From assembly GCA_009922595.1 (NCBI GenBank), contig RFVC01000009.1, positions 1-64,000 on the forward strand: 64,000 nt of DNA. Direction: 5' to 3'. The DNA comes from Gammaproteobacteria bacterium (GTDB lineage Bacteria > Pseudomonadota > Gammaproteobacteria > Pseudomonadales > Pseudohongiellaceae). The translations under genes and the position numbers were made by a program. Below are positions 16,628-27,669 of the stretch, piece after piece. The notes below the pieces were generated by a model. The model was not told where the DNA came from. It worked only from the letters and a program-made list of their open reading frames with translations, and did not search any database. The stretch's first letter is position 1. Every line of letters starts with the position of its first letter.

Positions 16628-17137
16628 ATGAACCCGACAATCAATCAGTTACTGCGAACCCGCCTGATATACCTTTATATATTCCTGTTTTGTGTCTCAC
16701 TGCTGGGAATAGCAATGTACATGGAGCATGTCATGATGCTTGAGCCCTGCCCGCTCTGTATCATGCAGCGCGTGTTTTTCCTGGCAACCGGGATTGTCTC
16801 TCTTGTGGCCTTTATTCATAACCCGGTCGCCAGGGGCAAGGTTATCTATGGTGGGCTCACTGCCCTGCTGGCCGCCGGAGGCGGCGGTTTTGCCATTCGC
16901 CAGATTTACCTGCAGCACCTGCCCAAGGACGAGGTACCAGCCTGTGGACCCAGCGTAAGCTACATGATTGAAATGTTCCCGCTGAAAGATGTGCTGGCCG
17001 TGATGCTGACGGGAGACGGCAATTGCGCGGAAATTGCGTGGCAGGATCCGGTTATCGGCATGAGCATTCCCCAATGGAGCCTGGTCGGATTTGTGGGCCT
17101 GGCCGCGGTCTGTATCTACCAGGCGGTACGCAAGTAA
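16628..17137 (+). CDS. dsbB: Disulfide bond formation protein DsbB
   Basis: A 169-residue inner-membrane protein with four predicted membrane segments. The quinone-side redox pair is C41-P-L-C44 and the DsbA-facing pair is C106...C133, both in their expected periplasmic loops. It re-oxidises DsbA and passes electrons to quinone. Followed by the rsd/algQ frame, which overlaps its 3' end; dsbB next to algQ is also the Pseudomonas order. Confidence 0.93.
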   Translation: MNPTINQLLRTRLIYLYIFLFCVSLLGIAMYMEHVMMLEPCPLCIMQRVFFLATGIVSLVAFIHNPVARGKVIYGGLTALLAAGGGGFAIRQIYLQHLPKDEVPACGPSVSYMIEMFPLKDVLAVMLTGDGNCAEIAWQDPVIGMSIPQWSLVGFVGLAAVCIYQAVRK

Positions 17138-17570
17138 TTTCACTGCCGCCCGGCGCCAGGAAATTGAAGGCATCATCAGCCGCTGGAAGCAGAAGCGCAG
17201 TGCTCTTAACGACGACCTGGAAGAATCTCTTTACTCTGACCATGCCCTGCAGATCAAGGATCAGGATATTCCTATCGAGGAGTTTTGTGAATTCCTGATG
17301 TATTACATTTCAGCTGGGCACTTTGAAGTGTATGAAACACTACTGCATGAAAGTACTGAAGTGCTGGAAGCCAATCGCAAATTACTCGAAGAGATCTACC
17401 ATAGCATAGAGACCACAAGTAACCTTGCGCTTTCATTTAATGAAAAGTACGTGGATGAGCTTGTACACAGTTCAGAGGACGAAGCCTTGCCAAAGGATCT
17501 GGAAAAGCTGGATAACGCACTCGCCATTCGGTTTGCGCTGGAAGATCAGCTGCTTGAAATTGTGAATTAG
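17091..17570 (+). CDS. rsd: Rsd/AlgQ-type anti-sigma70 regulator
   Basis: The ISRWKQKR... and LMYYISAGHFEVYETLL segments and the terminal RFALEDQLLEIV are diagnostic of the Rsd/AlgQ family, which binds sigma70 region 4 to shift polymerase towards alternative sigma factors. The start is uncertain. The only standard initiator upstream of the conserved part is TTG at 17091, inside dsbB, which would give 159 residues (close to the usual length). The bases after the dsbB stop contain no ATG, GTG or TTG in frame. Translation may be coupled to dsbB. Confidence 0.85.
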   Translation: MWAWPRSVSTRRYASNFTAARRQEIEGIISRWKQKRSALNDDLEESLYSDHALQIKDQDIPIEEFCEFLMYYISAGHFEVYETLLHESTEVLEANRKLLEEIYHSIETTSNLALSFNEKYVDELVHSSEDEALPKDLEKLDNALAIRFALEDQLLEIVN

Positions 17571-17584
17571 GGTCTGGCCCACTT

Positions 17585-19720
17585 TTAGCTTCTCTTCCAG
17601 CGGTGAAACCGTTCCAGGTAGGAATTTAGCCACTGGGGCGCATGCTTTTTGCGCCATTCACCTGCGGCAAATTTGCCGCTTTCCGACAGCGTGGGATAGA
17701 TATGAATCGTTCCCATGATTTTTTTCAGTCCCAGATTGTGAGTCATCGCCAGGATGAACTCGTTGATCAGCTCGCCAGCGTGATAGCCAACGATCGTTGC
17801 ACCCAGGATCCTGTCTTTGCCGGGGACTGTTAACACCTTTACAAAGCCACGGGCTTCGCTGTCTGCAATTGCCCTGTCTAGATCATTAATGTCATAGTGA
17901 GTCACCTCGAAAGGAATATCCTTCAGTAAGGCTTCCTTTTCGTTCAAGCCAACCCTGCCGACTTCTGGATCGGTAAAAGTTGCCCAAGGGACTACGTTGT
18001 AATTGACGCGGAATTTCCTGAACGAACCAAAGAGGCCGTTAATGGCAGCAAACCATGCCTGGTGTGATGACATGTGCGTGAACTGGTAGGGCCCTGCCAC
18101 ATCACCACAGGCAAAAATATTCGGATAAGTGGCCTGGAGGAACTCGTTTACATGAATAGTGCCGCTGGGATTCAAGCGGATGCCGAGCGACTTCAGCCCC
18201 AGGTTTTCTGTATTGGCTTTTCTGCCCAGGGCAATCAGCACGTGGCTGAAAGACAATTTTGTTTCCCGGCCGTCATGGGTGGCAATGGCATGGTGTTCAC
18301 CATTTTCTGCATGGAATGATTTCAATTCATGCGTGGTGAGCACTTTAATATCTTCACGACGAAAGCTGGCCTCTACAAATTCTGACACTTCCTGGTCTTC
18401 ACGCGGCAGCAGGTGTGTAGCCTTCTGCACTATGGTGACACTGGAGCCCAGCCGCGAAAAGGCCTGCGCCAGTTCACAGCCGATAGGACCACCTCCTGCA
18501 ACCAGCAGTTTCTCGGGCAATTCCTCGAGCTCCCAGATTGAGTCCGAAGTCATGAATTGAATATCGTGAATTCCCGGTATATCAGGAACCAGTGGTCTCG
18601 CACCCGTCGCGATAACAATATTGCGCGTACTGATTTCGTTCCCGCTCACCTCCACTTTATAAGGGGAAACAATCCTAGCCTCCCCCTCGAGACAATCAAC
18701 ACCGAGTTGAGAATAACGTTCAACCGAATCATGAGGTTCTATAGCAGCAATGGCCTGCCTGACTCTGGCCATGACTTTTTTGAAATCTGTTTTTGCGCTT
18801 GCCTCCACCAGGCCAAATTCATCTGCCCGGGTAAACAGATGACTGACCGAGGCGCTGCGCAGCAGAGCCTTGCTGGGTACGCAGCCTGTATTCAGGCAGT
18901 CTCCTCCCATTTTCTGCTTCTCTACCAGCGTGACCCTGGCCTTGACCAGTGCAGCGATATAAGAAGTGACGAGCCCCGCTGAGCCTGCACCGATAACCAC
19001 CATGTTGGTGTCAAAACTAGCCGGTTTTTTCCACTTACTCATTACTTTTCGAAAGCGGAAATAGTTGACTGCCCAGCGAGCTATCCATGGAAATATGGCC
19101 AGGGCGACGACCGCACGGATCACGCCAACATTAAAGACATCGGGCAGTGAGGTAGCCGCACCCAGTTCAGCACCGACATTGACGTAAAGCACGGTGCCGA
19201 AAAGCATCCCCAGTTGACTGACAAAGTAGAAAGCTGCCGCCGAGATTGGCGTGAGTGCCATCACGACATTGACCAGGAAGAAAGGAAAGGCCGGGATCAT
19301 GCGCAGCGTGAAAAGATAATAAACGCCGTCCTTCTCAATTCCCTCGTTGATCACTCGCAGTGATCTGCCGAATTTTTTCTGCACCCAGTCACGCAGCAGG
19401 GTTCTTGAAATAAGAAAGGCAAGCGTGGCGCCAATGGTGCTGGCAAAGGAGACCATGATAAGCCCCCAAGCCAGACCGAATATGGCTCCACCGGCAATGG
19501 TCAAGATTGCTGCTGCCGGCAGAGACAGCGCTGCGACAAGCACATACAGGAAAAAGTAGGCCGCGCTGCTCTGCCAGAAATTCTCGTTCTTATAGGCAAG
19601 AATGGCGTCGCGCTGCTCCTGGAAATACTCGAGATTAAAAGATCTCTGAAGGTCCAGGGCAAAAAAAAGCACAATCAGCGAGGCAACGATTACCAGTAGA
19701 ATTATTTTCTTGATATTCAT
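17585..19720 (-). CDS. TVP38/TMEM64 (VTT) membrane domain fused to FAD-dependent dithiol oxidoreductase
   Basis: A 711-residue fusion. Residues ~1-225 are a VTT/SNARE-associated membrane domain (conserved FPFFLVN and GAxxG elements, several hydrophobic helices). From ~238 a complete class-I pyridine nucleotide-disulfide oxidoreductase follows: FAD motif GAGSAG at 244-249, redox cysteines C275 and C280 in GGDCLNTGCVPSK, NAD motif GGGPIG, ATG motif, and the dimer-interface HIYPTLSESG. The flavoprotein half resembles mercuric reductase or dihydrolipoamide dehydrogenase, without a metal-binding N-terminal domain. Fusions of this kind exist in other bacteria. A quinone- or thiol-linked reduction at the membrane is a guess. 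Convergent with rsd. Confidence 0.85.
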   Translation of the reverse strand: MNIKKIILLVIVASLIVLFFALDLQRSFNLEYFQEQRDAILAYKNENFWQSSAAYFFLYVLVAALSLPAAAILTIAGGAIFGLAWGLIMVSFASTIGATLAFLISRTLLRDWVQKKFGRSLRVINEGIEKDGVYYLFTLRMIPAFPFFLVNVVMALTPISAAAFYFVSQLGMLFGTVLYVNVGAELGAATSLPDVFNVGVIRAVVALAIFPWIARWAVNYFRFRKVMSKWKKPASFDTNMVVIGAGSAGLVTSYIAALVKARVTLVEKQKMGGDCLNTGCVPSKALLRSASVSHLFTRADEFGLVEASAKTDFKKVMARVRQAIAAIEPHDSVERYSQLGVDCLEGEARIVSPYKVEVSGNEISTRNIVIATGARPLVPDIPGIHDIQFMTSDSIWELEELPEKLLVAGGGPIGCELAQAFSRLGSSVTIVQKATHLLPREDQEVSEFVEASFRREDIKVLTTHELKSFHAENGEHHAIATHDGRETKLSFSHVLIALGRKANTENLGLKSLGIRLNPSGTIHVNEFLQATYPNIFACGDVAGPYQFTHMSSHQAWFAAINGLFGSFRKFRVNYNVVPWATFTDPEVGRVGLNEKEALLKDIPFEVTHYDINDLDRAIADSEARGFVKVLTVPGKDRILGATIVGYHAGELINEFILAMTHNLGLKKIMGTIHIYPTLSESGKFAAGEWRKKHAPQWLNSYLERFHRWKRS

Positions 19721-19863
19721 TTCAGGTCTGCAGGATCTCTATTGACGCAGATTAATCCCGCGGGTTTTTCTTTATAGGTCACGCTATTGACCGTTAAAGT
19801 CCTAAAAACTTGCCATTGCTGCCAATTGTAGAAACTACAGGTCAGACGCGAGATGTTATATAG

Positions 19864-20955
<1,092 letters not shown>

Positions 20956-21075
20956 CAGGGTCTTCTTTGCCGAGATTTTGAAACAGCAAGCTTGAATACT
21001 GACGATTTGCCCTTATCATTACTCCACTGAACTACACTGTTTTTTTAACTCCAGATCCATTCCAAGGAAAACCTA

Positions 21076-21402
21076 ATGAGCGAAAACCTCACCCATATAA
21101 CGGATGCAAATTTTGAAGAAGAAGTACTGAATGCTGGCGACCCGGTCCTGGTTGATTTCTGGGCAGAATGGTGTGGTCCCTGCAAAATGATCGCTCCAGT
21201 CCTTGATGAAATTGCTGAGGAATATGCCGGCAAACTTAAAGTATGCAAACTTGATGTGGATGCCAACCCGGACACGGCGCCTAAATACAACGTAAAAGGT
21301 ATTCCAACGCTGATCCTGTTCAAGAATGGAACAGCTGAAGCCAAAAAAGTTGGCGCACTTTCCAAGTCGCAACTCGCCGCATTTATTGACAGCACGATCT
21401 AA
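21076..21402 (+). CDS. trxA: Thioredoxin 1
   Basis: A 108-residue protein with the WCGPC active site (C33, C36), the cis-proline segment GIPTLILF and family-typical length. It is a general cytosolic disulfide reductase. Located upstream of rho, as in many gammaproteobacteria. Confidence 0.97.
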   Translation: MSENLTHITDANFEEEVLNAGDPVLVDFWAEWCGPCKMIAPVLDEIAEEYAGKLKVCKLDVDANPDTAPKYNVKGIPTLILFKNGTAEAKKVGALSKSQLAAFIDSTI

Positions 21403-21783
21403 AACCCGTTTTGTCGAATCTGCTTAGGAGATATGCTCTCTGTTCATACAGGGAGCCTATCTGTCCCAAACCCTGTTTTCACCAGTCTTAGCAACAGCCT
21501 GAAAACCCTTATTTTTTCTGGACACTCCAAAAAAGGGGTGATAGATTACAGCTAATTGTCGCCATGACACCAATTCCAAGAGCAGTTTTCCAACTTTAAG
21601 ACTTAAACTTAAGATCATAATTAGAACTAAACCCACAGTACTAACTACAACTACAAGAAAATTTTGAATTCCCGAAACGCCAAGCGTTTCAACCAAAAAC
21701 CCTGAATCAAATAAAAAAATAAAATCCCAACGTGTCAGACAACTCCTGTCTGACTCTCAACTTTCAAACATCGTATTTTCAAC
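21403..21783 (+). promoter_or_regulatory. Long rho leader with hairpins
   Basis: 381 bases without a gene. GCTCTCTG/CAGGGAGC (21435-21456) may end trxA transcription. Further on, GAAACGC-CAA-GCGTTTC (21674-21690) and GTCAGACA-ACTCC-TGTCTGAC (21734-21754) are perfect hairpins in a C- and A-rich, G-poor stretch leading to rho. No Shine-Dalgarno is evident before the rho ATG. Rho is known to terminate its own leader in E. coli; this layout fits such autoregulation. Confidence 0.6.
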
Positions 21784-23043
21784 ATGAACCTTTCAGAACT
21801 TAAAACCAAACCTATATCCGAATTACTTGAAACCGCTCATGAAATGGGCCTCGATAATGTATCGAGAACCCGTAAGCAGGACGTTATCTTCCAGATGCTC
21901 AAGCGTCATGCCAAGAATGGTGAGGATATCTACGGCGATGGTGTTCTTGAAATTCTCCAGGATGGCTTTGGCTTTCTCAGATCAGCAGATTCTTCCTACC
22001 TGGCCGGTCCAGATGATATTTATGTATCTCCCAGCCAAATCAGGCGCTTTAGTTTAAGAACCGGTGACACTATCGCGGGCAAGATCAGGCCGCCCAAAGA
22101 AGGCGAGAGATATTTTGCCCTTCTGAAAGTAAACGAGATTAATTTTGCCAAACCTGAAAACGCCCGCCAGAAAATACTTTTTGAAAACCTGACGCCATTA
22201 TTTCCAGAAGAACGTCTCGTACTCGAGGCCGGTAATGGCAGCACAGAAGATCTCAGTGCAAGGATCATCGACCTGATCGCCCCTATAGGTAAAGGTCAGC
22301 GCGGTCTGATCGTGTCACCACCGAAGGCAGGTAAAACACTTATCCTACAGAATATTGCACAGTCTATTACCCGCAACTCACCCGAGTGTCGTCTCATCGT
22401 ACTGCTTATTGATGAGCGGCCCGAGGAAGTAACAGAAATGAAAAGGTCTGTCCGTGGAGAAGTCGTTGCCAGCACTTTCGATGAACCGCCTTCACGACAT
22501 GTGCAAGTTGCCGAGATGGTAATTGAGAAAGCCAAACGCCTTGTTGAGCATAAGGAAGACTGCGTCATCTTGCTCGACTCGATGACTCGCCTTGCCCGCG
22601 CCTACAACACCATTATCCCTTCATCAGGCAAGGTCCTGACCGGCGGTGTTGACGCCCATGCACTGGAAAGACCAAAGCGTTTCTTTGGTGCTGCGCGTAA
22701 CGTCGAGGAAGGCGGCAGCCTGACTATTATTTCCACCTGCCTTATTGAAACCGGCTCAAAGATGGACGAGGTGATCTACGAAGAATTCAAAGGTACGGGC
22801 AATATGGAGCTGCATCTTGACCGCAAGATGGCAGAAAAGCGCGTTTACCCCGCGATCAATGTTCGCCGCTCAGGTACCCGCCGCGAGGATCTGCTGATGT
22901 CGGAAGAAGAGCTGCAGCGAATCTGGATTCTGCGCAAGCTTCTGACTTCTATGGAAGATGTGCCAGCCACAGAATTCATTCTCGACAAGCTTAAGGACAC
23001 AAAAACCAACGAAGAATTCTTCAATGCAATGAAACGCAAGTAG
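21784..23043 (+). CDS. rho: Transcription termination factor Rho
   Basis: A 419-residue hexameric RNA helicase with the usual order: N-terminal helix bundle, cold-shock-like RNA-binding domain ([18 protein letters not shown]), Walker A SPPKAGKT, Walker [17 protein letters not shown], and the Q/R-loop region [22 protein letters not shown]. Length is standard. The leader upstream probably carries its autoregulation. Confidence 0.98.
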   Translation: MNLSELKTKPISELLETAHEMGLDNVSRTRKQDVIFQMLKRHAKNGEDIYGDGVLEILQDGFGFLRSADSSYLAGPDDIYVSPSQIRRFSLRTGDTIAGKIRPPKEGERYFALLKVNEINFAKPENARQKILFENLTPLFPEERLVLEAGNGSTEDLSARIIDLIAPIGKGQRGLIVSPPKAGKTLILQNIAQSITRNSPECRLIVLLIDERPEEVTEMKRSVRGEVVASTFDEPPSRHVQVAEMVIEKAKRLVEHKEDCVILLDSMTRLARAYNTIIPSSGKVLTGGVDAHALERPKRFFGAARNVEEGGSLTIISTCLIETGSKMDEVIYEEFKGTGNMELHLDRKMAEKRVYPAINVRRSGTRREDLLMSEEELQRIWILRKLLTSMEDVPATEFILDKLKDTKTNEEFFNAMKRK

Positions 23044-23082
23044 TCGTTCACTGCCTTGCTTGCCTGCACCAGAGACTGATCC

Positions 23083-24546
23083 ATGTTCAGTGATTTACGC
23101 GACTTCATCCAGGCCCTGGAAAAAGCCGGCGAACTGAAACGCATTTCTGCGGAGGTTGATCCCCATCTCGAACTCACCGAGATTTGTGACCGAACGCTTA
23201 AAAAAAAGGGGCCCGCCCTGCTCTTTGAAAATCCAAAGGGATATTCCATTCCCGTGCTCGGCAATCTTTTTGGGACACCTAAACGAGTAGCCATGGCAAT
23301 GGGACAGGAAGATGTTGAATCGCTTCGAGATGTGGGTAAGCTGCTGGCATTCCTAAAAGAACCCGAACCTCCTAACGGCTGGAAAGACCTGCTGGAAAAA
23401 GCACCCAAGTTCAAAAATGCCCTTTATCTTAACCCTAAGGAAGTCCGTAAACCGCCCTGCCAGGAAGTTGTCATTGAAGAAGATGGTGTTGACCTGAACA
23501 AACTGCCAATACAGACCTGCTGGCCAGGCGATGCCGGCCCACTGGTCACCTGGCCCCTCGTCATCACCAGGGGTCCCAATAAAGAACGTCAGAATCTCGG
23601 CATCTACAGGATGCAGTTACTGGGTAGAAACAAGCTCATCATGCGCTGGCTCGCCCATCGCGGCGGCGCGATTGATTTCAGGGAATGGAAAGAAACGCAT
23701 CCAGGTGACCCCTTTCCTATATCCATTGCGATTGGTGCAGACCCCGCGACGATACTGGCTACAGTTACCCCTGTGCCCGATACACTATCCGAGTATGCCT
23801 TTGCCGGACTGCTAAGATCCGGCAAAACCGAAGTCACCAGGTCGCTGACAAATGACTTACAGGTCCCTGCCTCGGCAGAGTTTGTCCTTGAAGGCGTCAT
23901 AGAACCGGATGAAATGGCCGAGGAAGGCCCTTTTGGCGATCACACCGGTTATTACAATGAAGTGGAAATGTTCCCGGTCTTCACGGTCAAAAAGATTACC
24001 CACCGTAAGGATCCGATCTACCACAGTACCTATACCGGCAGGCCGCCAGATGAACCTGCAATACTGGGTGTGGCACTCAACGAAGTATTTGTCCCGATAC
24101 TGCAAAAACAGTTTCCGGAGATCATCGATTTCTACCTGCCGCCAGAAGGCTGCTCTTATCGCGTTGCCGTGGTCAGCATGAAGAAACAGTATGCCGGTCA
24201 TGCCAAACGCGTCATGATGGGTATCTGGTCTTTCCTGCGCCAGTTTATGTATACGAAATTCATAATTGTTACTGACGGTGATGTGAATGTTCGTAACTGG
24301 GACGATGTGATCTGGGCGATGACAACACGAATGGATCCTGCCCGCGACTCGGTGATAGTTGAAAATACCCCTATCGACTATCTCGATTTTGCCTCACCGG
24401 TCTCCGGTCTCGGTTCAAAAATCGGCTTTGATGCCACCAATAAATTCCCTGCCGAAACCGACCGGGAATGGGGGACGCCTATTCAGATGTCGTCAGAGGT
24501 TGTACAAAAAATTGATGAGCTCTGGGGCGAACTCGGTATTGATTAG
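23083..24546 (+). CDS. ubiD: 4-hydroxy-3-polyprenylbenzoate decarboxylase UbiD
   Basis: A 487-residue prenylated-FMN-dependent decarboxylase of ubiquinone synthesis. Conserved elements include [15 protein letters not shown], the [12 protein letters not shown] segment, [13 protein letters not shown] with the catalytic acidic residues, and the C-terminal [12 protein letters not shown]. Forty bases after rho, same strand. Its stop codon lies in a short palindrome shared with hemY. Confidence 0.96.
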   Translation: MFSDLRDFIQALEKAGELKRISAEVDPHLELTEICDRTLKKKGPALLFENPKGYSIPVLGNLFGTPKRVAMAMGQEDVESLRDVGKLLAFLKEPEPPNGWKDLLEKAPKFKNALYLNPKEVRKPPCQEVVIEEDGVDLNKLPIQTCWPGDAGPLVTWPLVITRGPNKERQNLGIYRMQLLGRNKLIMRWLAHRGGAIDFREWKETHPGDPFPISIAIGADPATILATVTPVPDTLSEYAFAGLLRSGKTEVTRSLTNDLQVPASAEFVLEGVIEPDEMAEEGPFGDHTGYYNEVEMFPVFTVKKITHRKDPIYHSTYTGRPPDEPAILGVALNEVFVPILQKQFPEIIDFYLPPEGCSYRVAVVSMKKQYAGHAKRVMMGIWSFLRQFMYTKFIIVTDGDVNVRNWDDVIWAMTTRMDPARDSVIVENTPIDYLDFASPVSGLGSKIGFDATNKFPAETDREWGTPIQMSSEVVQKIDELWGELGID

Positions 24547-24559
24547 CCATCTGCTAATC
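24541..24559. terminator. Palindrome across the convergent ubiD/hemY stops
   Basis: GATTAGC-CATCT-GCTAATC: perfect 7-bp arms holding the TAG stop of ubiD and the stop of hemY on the opposite strand. No U-tract, so termination activity is uncertain. Confidence 0.4.
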
Positions 24560-25786
24560 AGGCATAGGTAATTCTGGCAATTTATGGTTCAGCTGCGCCA
24601 TCGCTTTACCATAAAGTGCAGCACTCTGGGCATGCTCGCCCATATGATCCAGCAGCCGCGCCAGCTCTGCATTAGCCTCAGCGGATACGGCCATACTCTT
24701 GGAAAAGCGTAAAGCACTTTTAAAATATTCCCTGGCCTTACCCCAGAGACGATTGCGCAAACAAGCGCGCCCGAGACTTAACATCAATGTACTGTTGTTG
24801 GGTCGGGACTTGAGCCACTTTTCAAAGTGCACCAGCTGCTGACCTGGATCAGACGGATCTATATAACCGGCCAGCAATACCAACTGGTCACTCCACCTGC
24901 TTTTAAGAAAACTGACAGCAACTGCCATTGCTTCATCATGCCGGGAGAACTCCAGCAATTTTTCAATATAGACCAGGGTGGCGGATTCACTGCCGCGAAT
25001 CTTTTTATCCGCATCATCCCATTTACGCATTAATACAGCCTGGCCTCCACTCTGCTCAGTAATTTTTTGCAGGGAGGAAGCAATAATTTTTTCTTTAAGA
25101 CGCGCCAGGTCTTCACTGGAAATCACTTTAGCTTTCTCCATCGCGGGCAGCATCGCTTCCAGTTTTTCCCAGTCCTCTACTGACTGGTAGATAGTATTCA
25201 GCAAGCCAAGAACATAAGGACTGCCCGGCATTTCCTTGTCGAGGGCGAGGAGTATGGCAAGACTCTGCTCCACTTTTCCTGAGCGGTATTCAAGCAAGGC
25301 CTTGAGTGTCTTGATGCCGGGACTTGGATTACGCGCCTTAATACCAGCCTGTTCCAGGCAGTAATTCCAGGAAGCATCATCGCCGCGCTGCCAGGCCGCC
25401 AGGCTGGCCGCAAGATAATTGAACACGGGATTGTCAACGCGGTCTGCATTTTCCACCAGCAGTTTGTAGGCATCCTGCCAGTGACCAAGCAGCAGTTTAT
25501 GCAAGCCGTTTTCACTGGCCATAGCGGCATTTTTACGAAGCCTGCCGCCTAACCAGGAATTTCCTCTGAACAGACCAACAGGGTTAATGAGCAGCAGAAA
25601 ACGATAGAGGCCATAGAAAAGAGCAAACACCATCAGGAGCAGCAGCACCATGGCAACGAGCGTAGTTTCGACGGTCCAGGTACCGAAGGATATTAGGACA
25701 AAACCGGGATCATCCCCAAGGAGGATATATAGTCCCGCTCCGATCCCTAAGGCAACAAGACTGTAAATAAATGCTCTAACCATCAC
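24554..25786 (-). CDS. hemY: HemY, TPR-containing inner-membrane protein
   Basis: A 410-residue protein with two N-terminal membrane segments (residues ~5-60), then TPR-like helical repeats (LNTIYQSVEDWEKLEAM..., LMLSLGRACLRNRLWGKAREYF). HemY sits in the hemCDXY operon and is linked to late porphyrin metabolism; its precise activity is not settled. It overlaps hemX by 11 bases. Confidence 0.9.
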   Translation of the reverse strand: MMVRAFIYSLVALGIGAGLYILLGDDPGFVLISFGTWTVETTLVAMVLLLLMVFALFYGLYRFLLLINPVGLFRGNSWLGGRLRKNAAMASENGLHKLLLGHWQDAYKLLVENADRVDNPVFNYLAASLAAWQRGDDASWNYCLEQAGIKARNPSPGIKTLKALLEYRSGKVEQSLAILLALDKEMPGSPYVLGLLNTIYQSVEDWEKLEAMLPAMEKAKVISSEDLARLKEKIIASSLQKITEQSGGQAVLMRKWDDADKKIRGSESATLVYIEKLLEFSRHDEAMAVAVSFLKSRWSDQLVLLAGYIDPSDPGQQLVHFEKWLKSRPNNSTLMLSLGRACLRNRLWGKAREYFKSALRFSKSMAVSAEANAELARLLDHMGEHAQSAALYGKAMAQLNHKLPELPMPD

Positions 25787-26879
25787 CGTCCTGGCTGCTA
25801 ACGGATAGAATCTGCTGGAGTGCCGCCCTGGTTCTATTCAGTGGAGGCGGCTCAGACCTGATACGCTGCTGGCTTAAACTGTCGAGCGTCATCATGACAG
25901 CTGATTTTACAGAGGGATCACCAGAGAGATTGGCTTCTACGTTTTCACGTGCCTGGTTCAGGCTATCGGTGAAAATTTCCTGCTCACCGCCAATTAGCGC
26001 TGTCCTGGCCTGCTCGATCTGCAGCTGAATTGTTTGCATTACTGCGGCTTCCTGGCCCGGCGTCATCAGTGCCTGTAAAGGAGCATCCCTCCTCCTGACC
26101 ACCAGGTAATTGTCGAGCGTATCGCCAACGCTCGACGTGAAACGTGAAAGCCAGCCCGGCTCTGCGTCAGGCTGACCAGACAGGCTAAGTGTTTCACCCG
26201 CCTGGATTTCTGTCTGTAGGTCATTGCTCACCTGGAGTGACGCCGCCTGCTCCGCTGCCGCCCCTAGGCGCAGATAGATTTCCCGTATATCTACCTCCGG
26301 CAGAAATCTTAAAGCAGCAAGCTCTCCTGCGAGGATTTCCCTGATGGAAAAAATTGAAGGGTCATCTATCTGCTCCAGTACATCATCTGCAGTGATAAAA
26401 AGTGCCTGGGCAGTCCGGATGTTATTTGAAACAACAAGATGCTGTTCTGCGAGTCTTAGCAGTGATGATGCCTCAGCAAGCAGCCATACCTGGCTTGCCC
26501 CGGGATTATTGTCATTGATTCTCAGACGGGTGCTGACCAGTTCGTTTTGCAATTGGTCCAGCTGTGCTGACTGCTCCTGCAGAAGTGCAGCACTTTCCTC
26601 TCTCGCAGTAACCAGCTGTGACTCCAGAGCCGATACTGTTTCCTGCAGTTGATTGATCTGCTGTGCCGCATTATTTTGTTCACTGGAGAAGGTGTTCTGT
26701 TGCTCAAACAAAACGTTTACTGCCTTGTTCTGCTCATAAACCATGTACCCAACGTATCCAACACAGGCCACGATGACGAGATTGAAGAGCAGGTCAGCAA
26801 GCATCCGCATGCGATTGCCTCCTTGTCCCTGCTTTTCAGCAGTGGTTGATTCTTTTTGTGTCTCTGTATCTTTAGCCAT
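25776..26879 (-). CDS. hemX: HemX-like protein (uroporphyrinogen-III C-methyltransferase annotation)
   Basis: A 367-residue protein: short cytosolic Lys/Gln-rich N-terminus, one membrane span (~residues 27-48), a coiled coil (~55-120, rich in Q, E and L) and a periplasmic helical domain with the family segment ASQVWLLAEASSLLRLAEQ. It lacks SAM-binding motifs, so the common methyltransferase label should not be taken literally. Between hemD and hemY. Confidence 0.88.
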   Translation of the reverse strand: MAKDTETQKESTTAEKQGQGGNRMRMLADLLFNLVIVACVGYVGYMVYEQNKAVNVLFEQQNTFSSEQNNAAQQINQLQETVSALESQLVTAREESAALLQEQSAQLDQLQNELVSTRLRINDNNPGASQVWLLAEASSLLRLAEQHLVVSNNIRTAQALFITADDVLEQIDDPSIFSIREILAGELAALRFLPEVDIREIYLRLGAAAEQAASLQVSNDLQTEIQAGETLSLSGQPDAEPGWLSRFTSSVGDTLDNYLVVRRRDAPLQALMTPGQEAAVMQTIQLQIEQARTALIGGEQEIFTDSLNQARENVEANLSGDPSVKSAVMMTLDSLSQQRIRSEPPPLNRTRAALQQILSVSSQDGDG

Positions 26880-26902
26880 TGCTCTTGAGATGCTTTCGAC
26901 GT

Positions 26903-27655
26903 TCAGAAGTTTTGTTCAAGACCCTGGATAATGCTGTCGTCATCAGCGCCTGTCATGGTAACAGTATTTTCAAATCCGGACTGAGCCGCGAGCGCGGCGA
27001 TTCTTTCTGAGGAAACAAATAACGGAATGTCAGCCAGAGCGCAACTATCTCTTTCCAGCAAGCTCCCCAGGTTCTCAAGGGCTTCAGCGCTGGTCACAAT
27101 AACGCCATCGGGGTTCTGCCTGGATAAAATAGCCTTAACTTCACCAGGCTCATAAGCCGGGCACTCCCGCCGGTAAATTTCCAGGTACTGAACATCAGCG
27201 TCTCGCTTAATGAGATCTGCAGCAAGCAGCTCGCGGCCTCCCACGCCCCGAATGATCAGCGCCTTTTTTCCCTCTATATTCTGCAGGGATTCCAGTGCCA
27301 GCATAGCCTCACTGCTCATTCTCTCTCGTGGATACTCTGCATTCAGACCAAAATCCTCCAGCACACCGGCGGTGGTTGGACCAACCGCATAAAGACTTAT
27401 CTGTACTGGAAATTGAGGCCAGTAGTCATTTATCAGCGCCATGCCAAGTTTTGCCGCATTGGTACTGACAAAAAACAACAGGTCAAAATGGTCGAGGTTA
27501 AGTACCCTATCCTTAATCGTGGCATCCGGTTCCAGTGGCTCTATTGCCAGCATGGGAAGCGAGACCCCGATGGCGCCCCTGTCCTGGAGACTGGCTTGCA
27601 GTGATTCAAACTGTCCCTCGGGACGGGTCAGCCAGAATGTTTTACCTTCAAGCAT
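26903..27655 (-). CDS. hemD: Uroporphyrinogen-III synthase
   Basis: A 250-residue two-lobed enzyme that cyclises hydroxymethylbilane with inversion of ring D. The family is poorly conserved; visible elements are FFVSTNAAKLGM, YAVGPTTAGVLEDFG, LIIRGVGGRELL and DGVIVTSAEALENL. Position directly after hemC supports the call. Confidence 0.93.
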   Translation of the reverse strand: MLEGKTFWLTRPEGQFESLQASLQDRGAIGVSLPMLAIEPLEPDATIKDRVLNLDHFDLLFFVSTNAAKLGMALINDYWPQFPVQISLYAVGPTTAGVLEDFGLNAEYPRERMSSEAMLALESLQNIEGKKALIIRGVGGRELLAADLIKRDADVQYLEIYRRECPAYEPGEVKAILSRQNPDGVIVTSAEALENLGSLLERDSCALADIPLFVSSERIAALAAQSGFENTVTMTGADDDSIIQGLEQNF

Positions 27656-27669
27656 GCACCGGCACCCTG

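Noticed and set aside
17571-17584. GGGTCTGGCCC as another MITE end
   Set aside because: Only a few bases match the element's termini and there is no second end.
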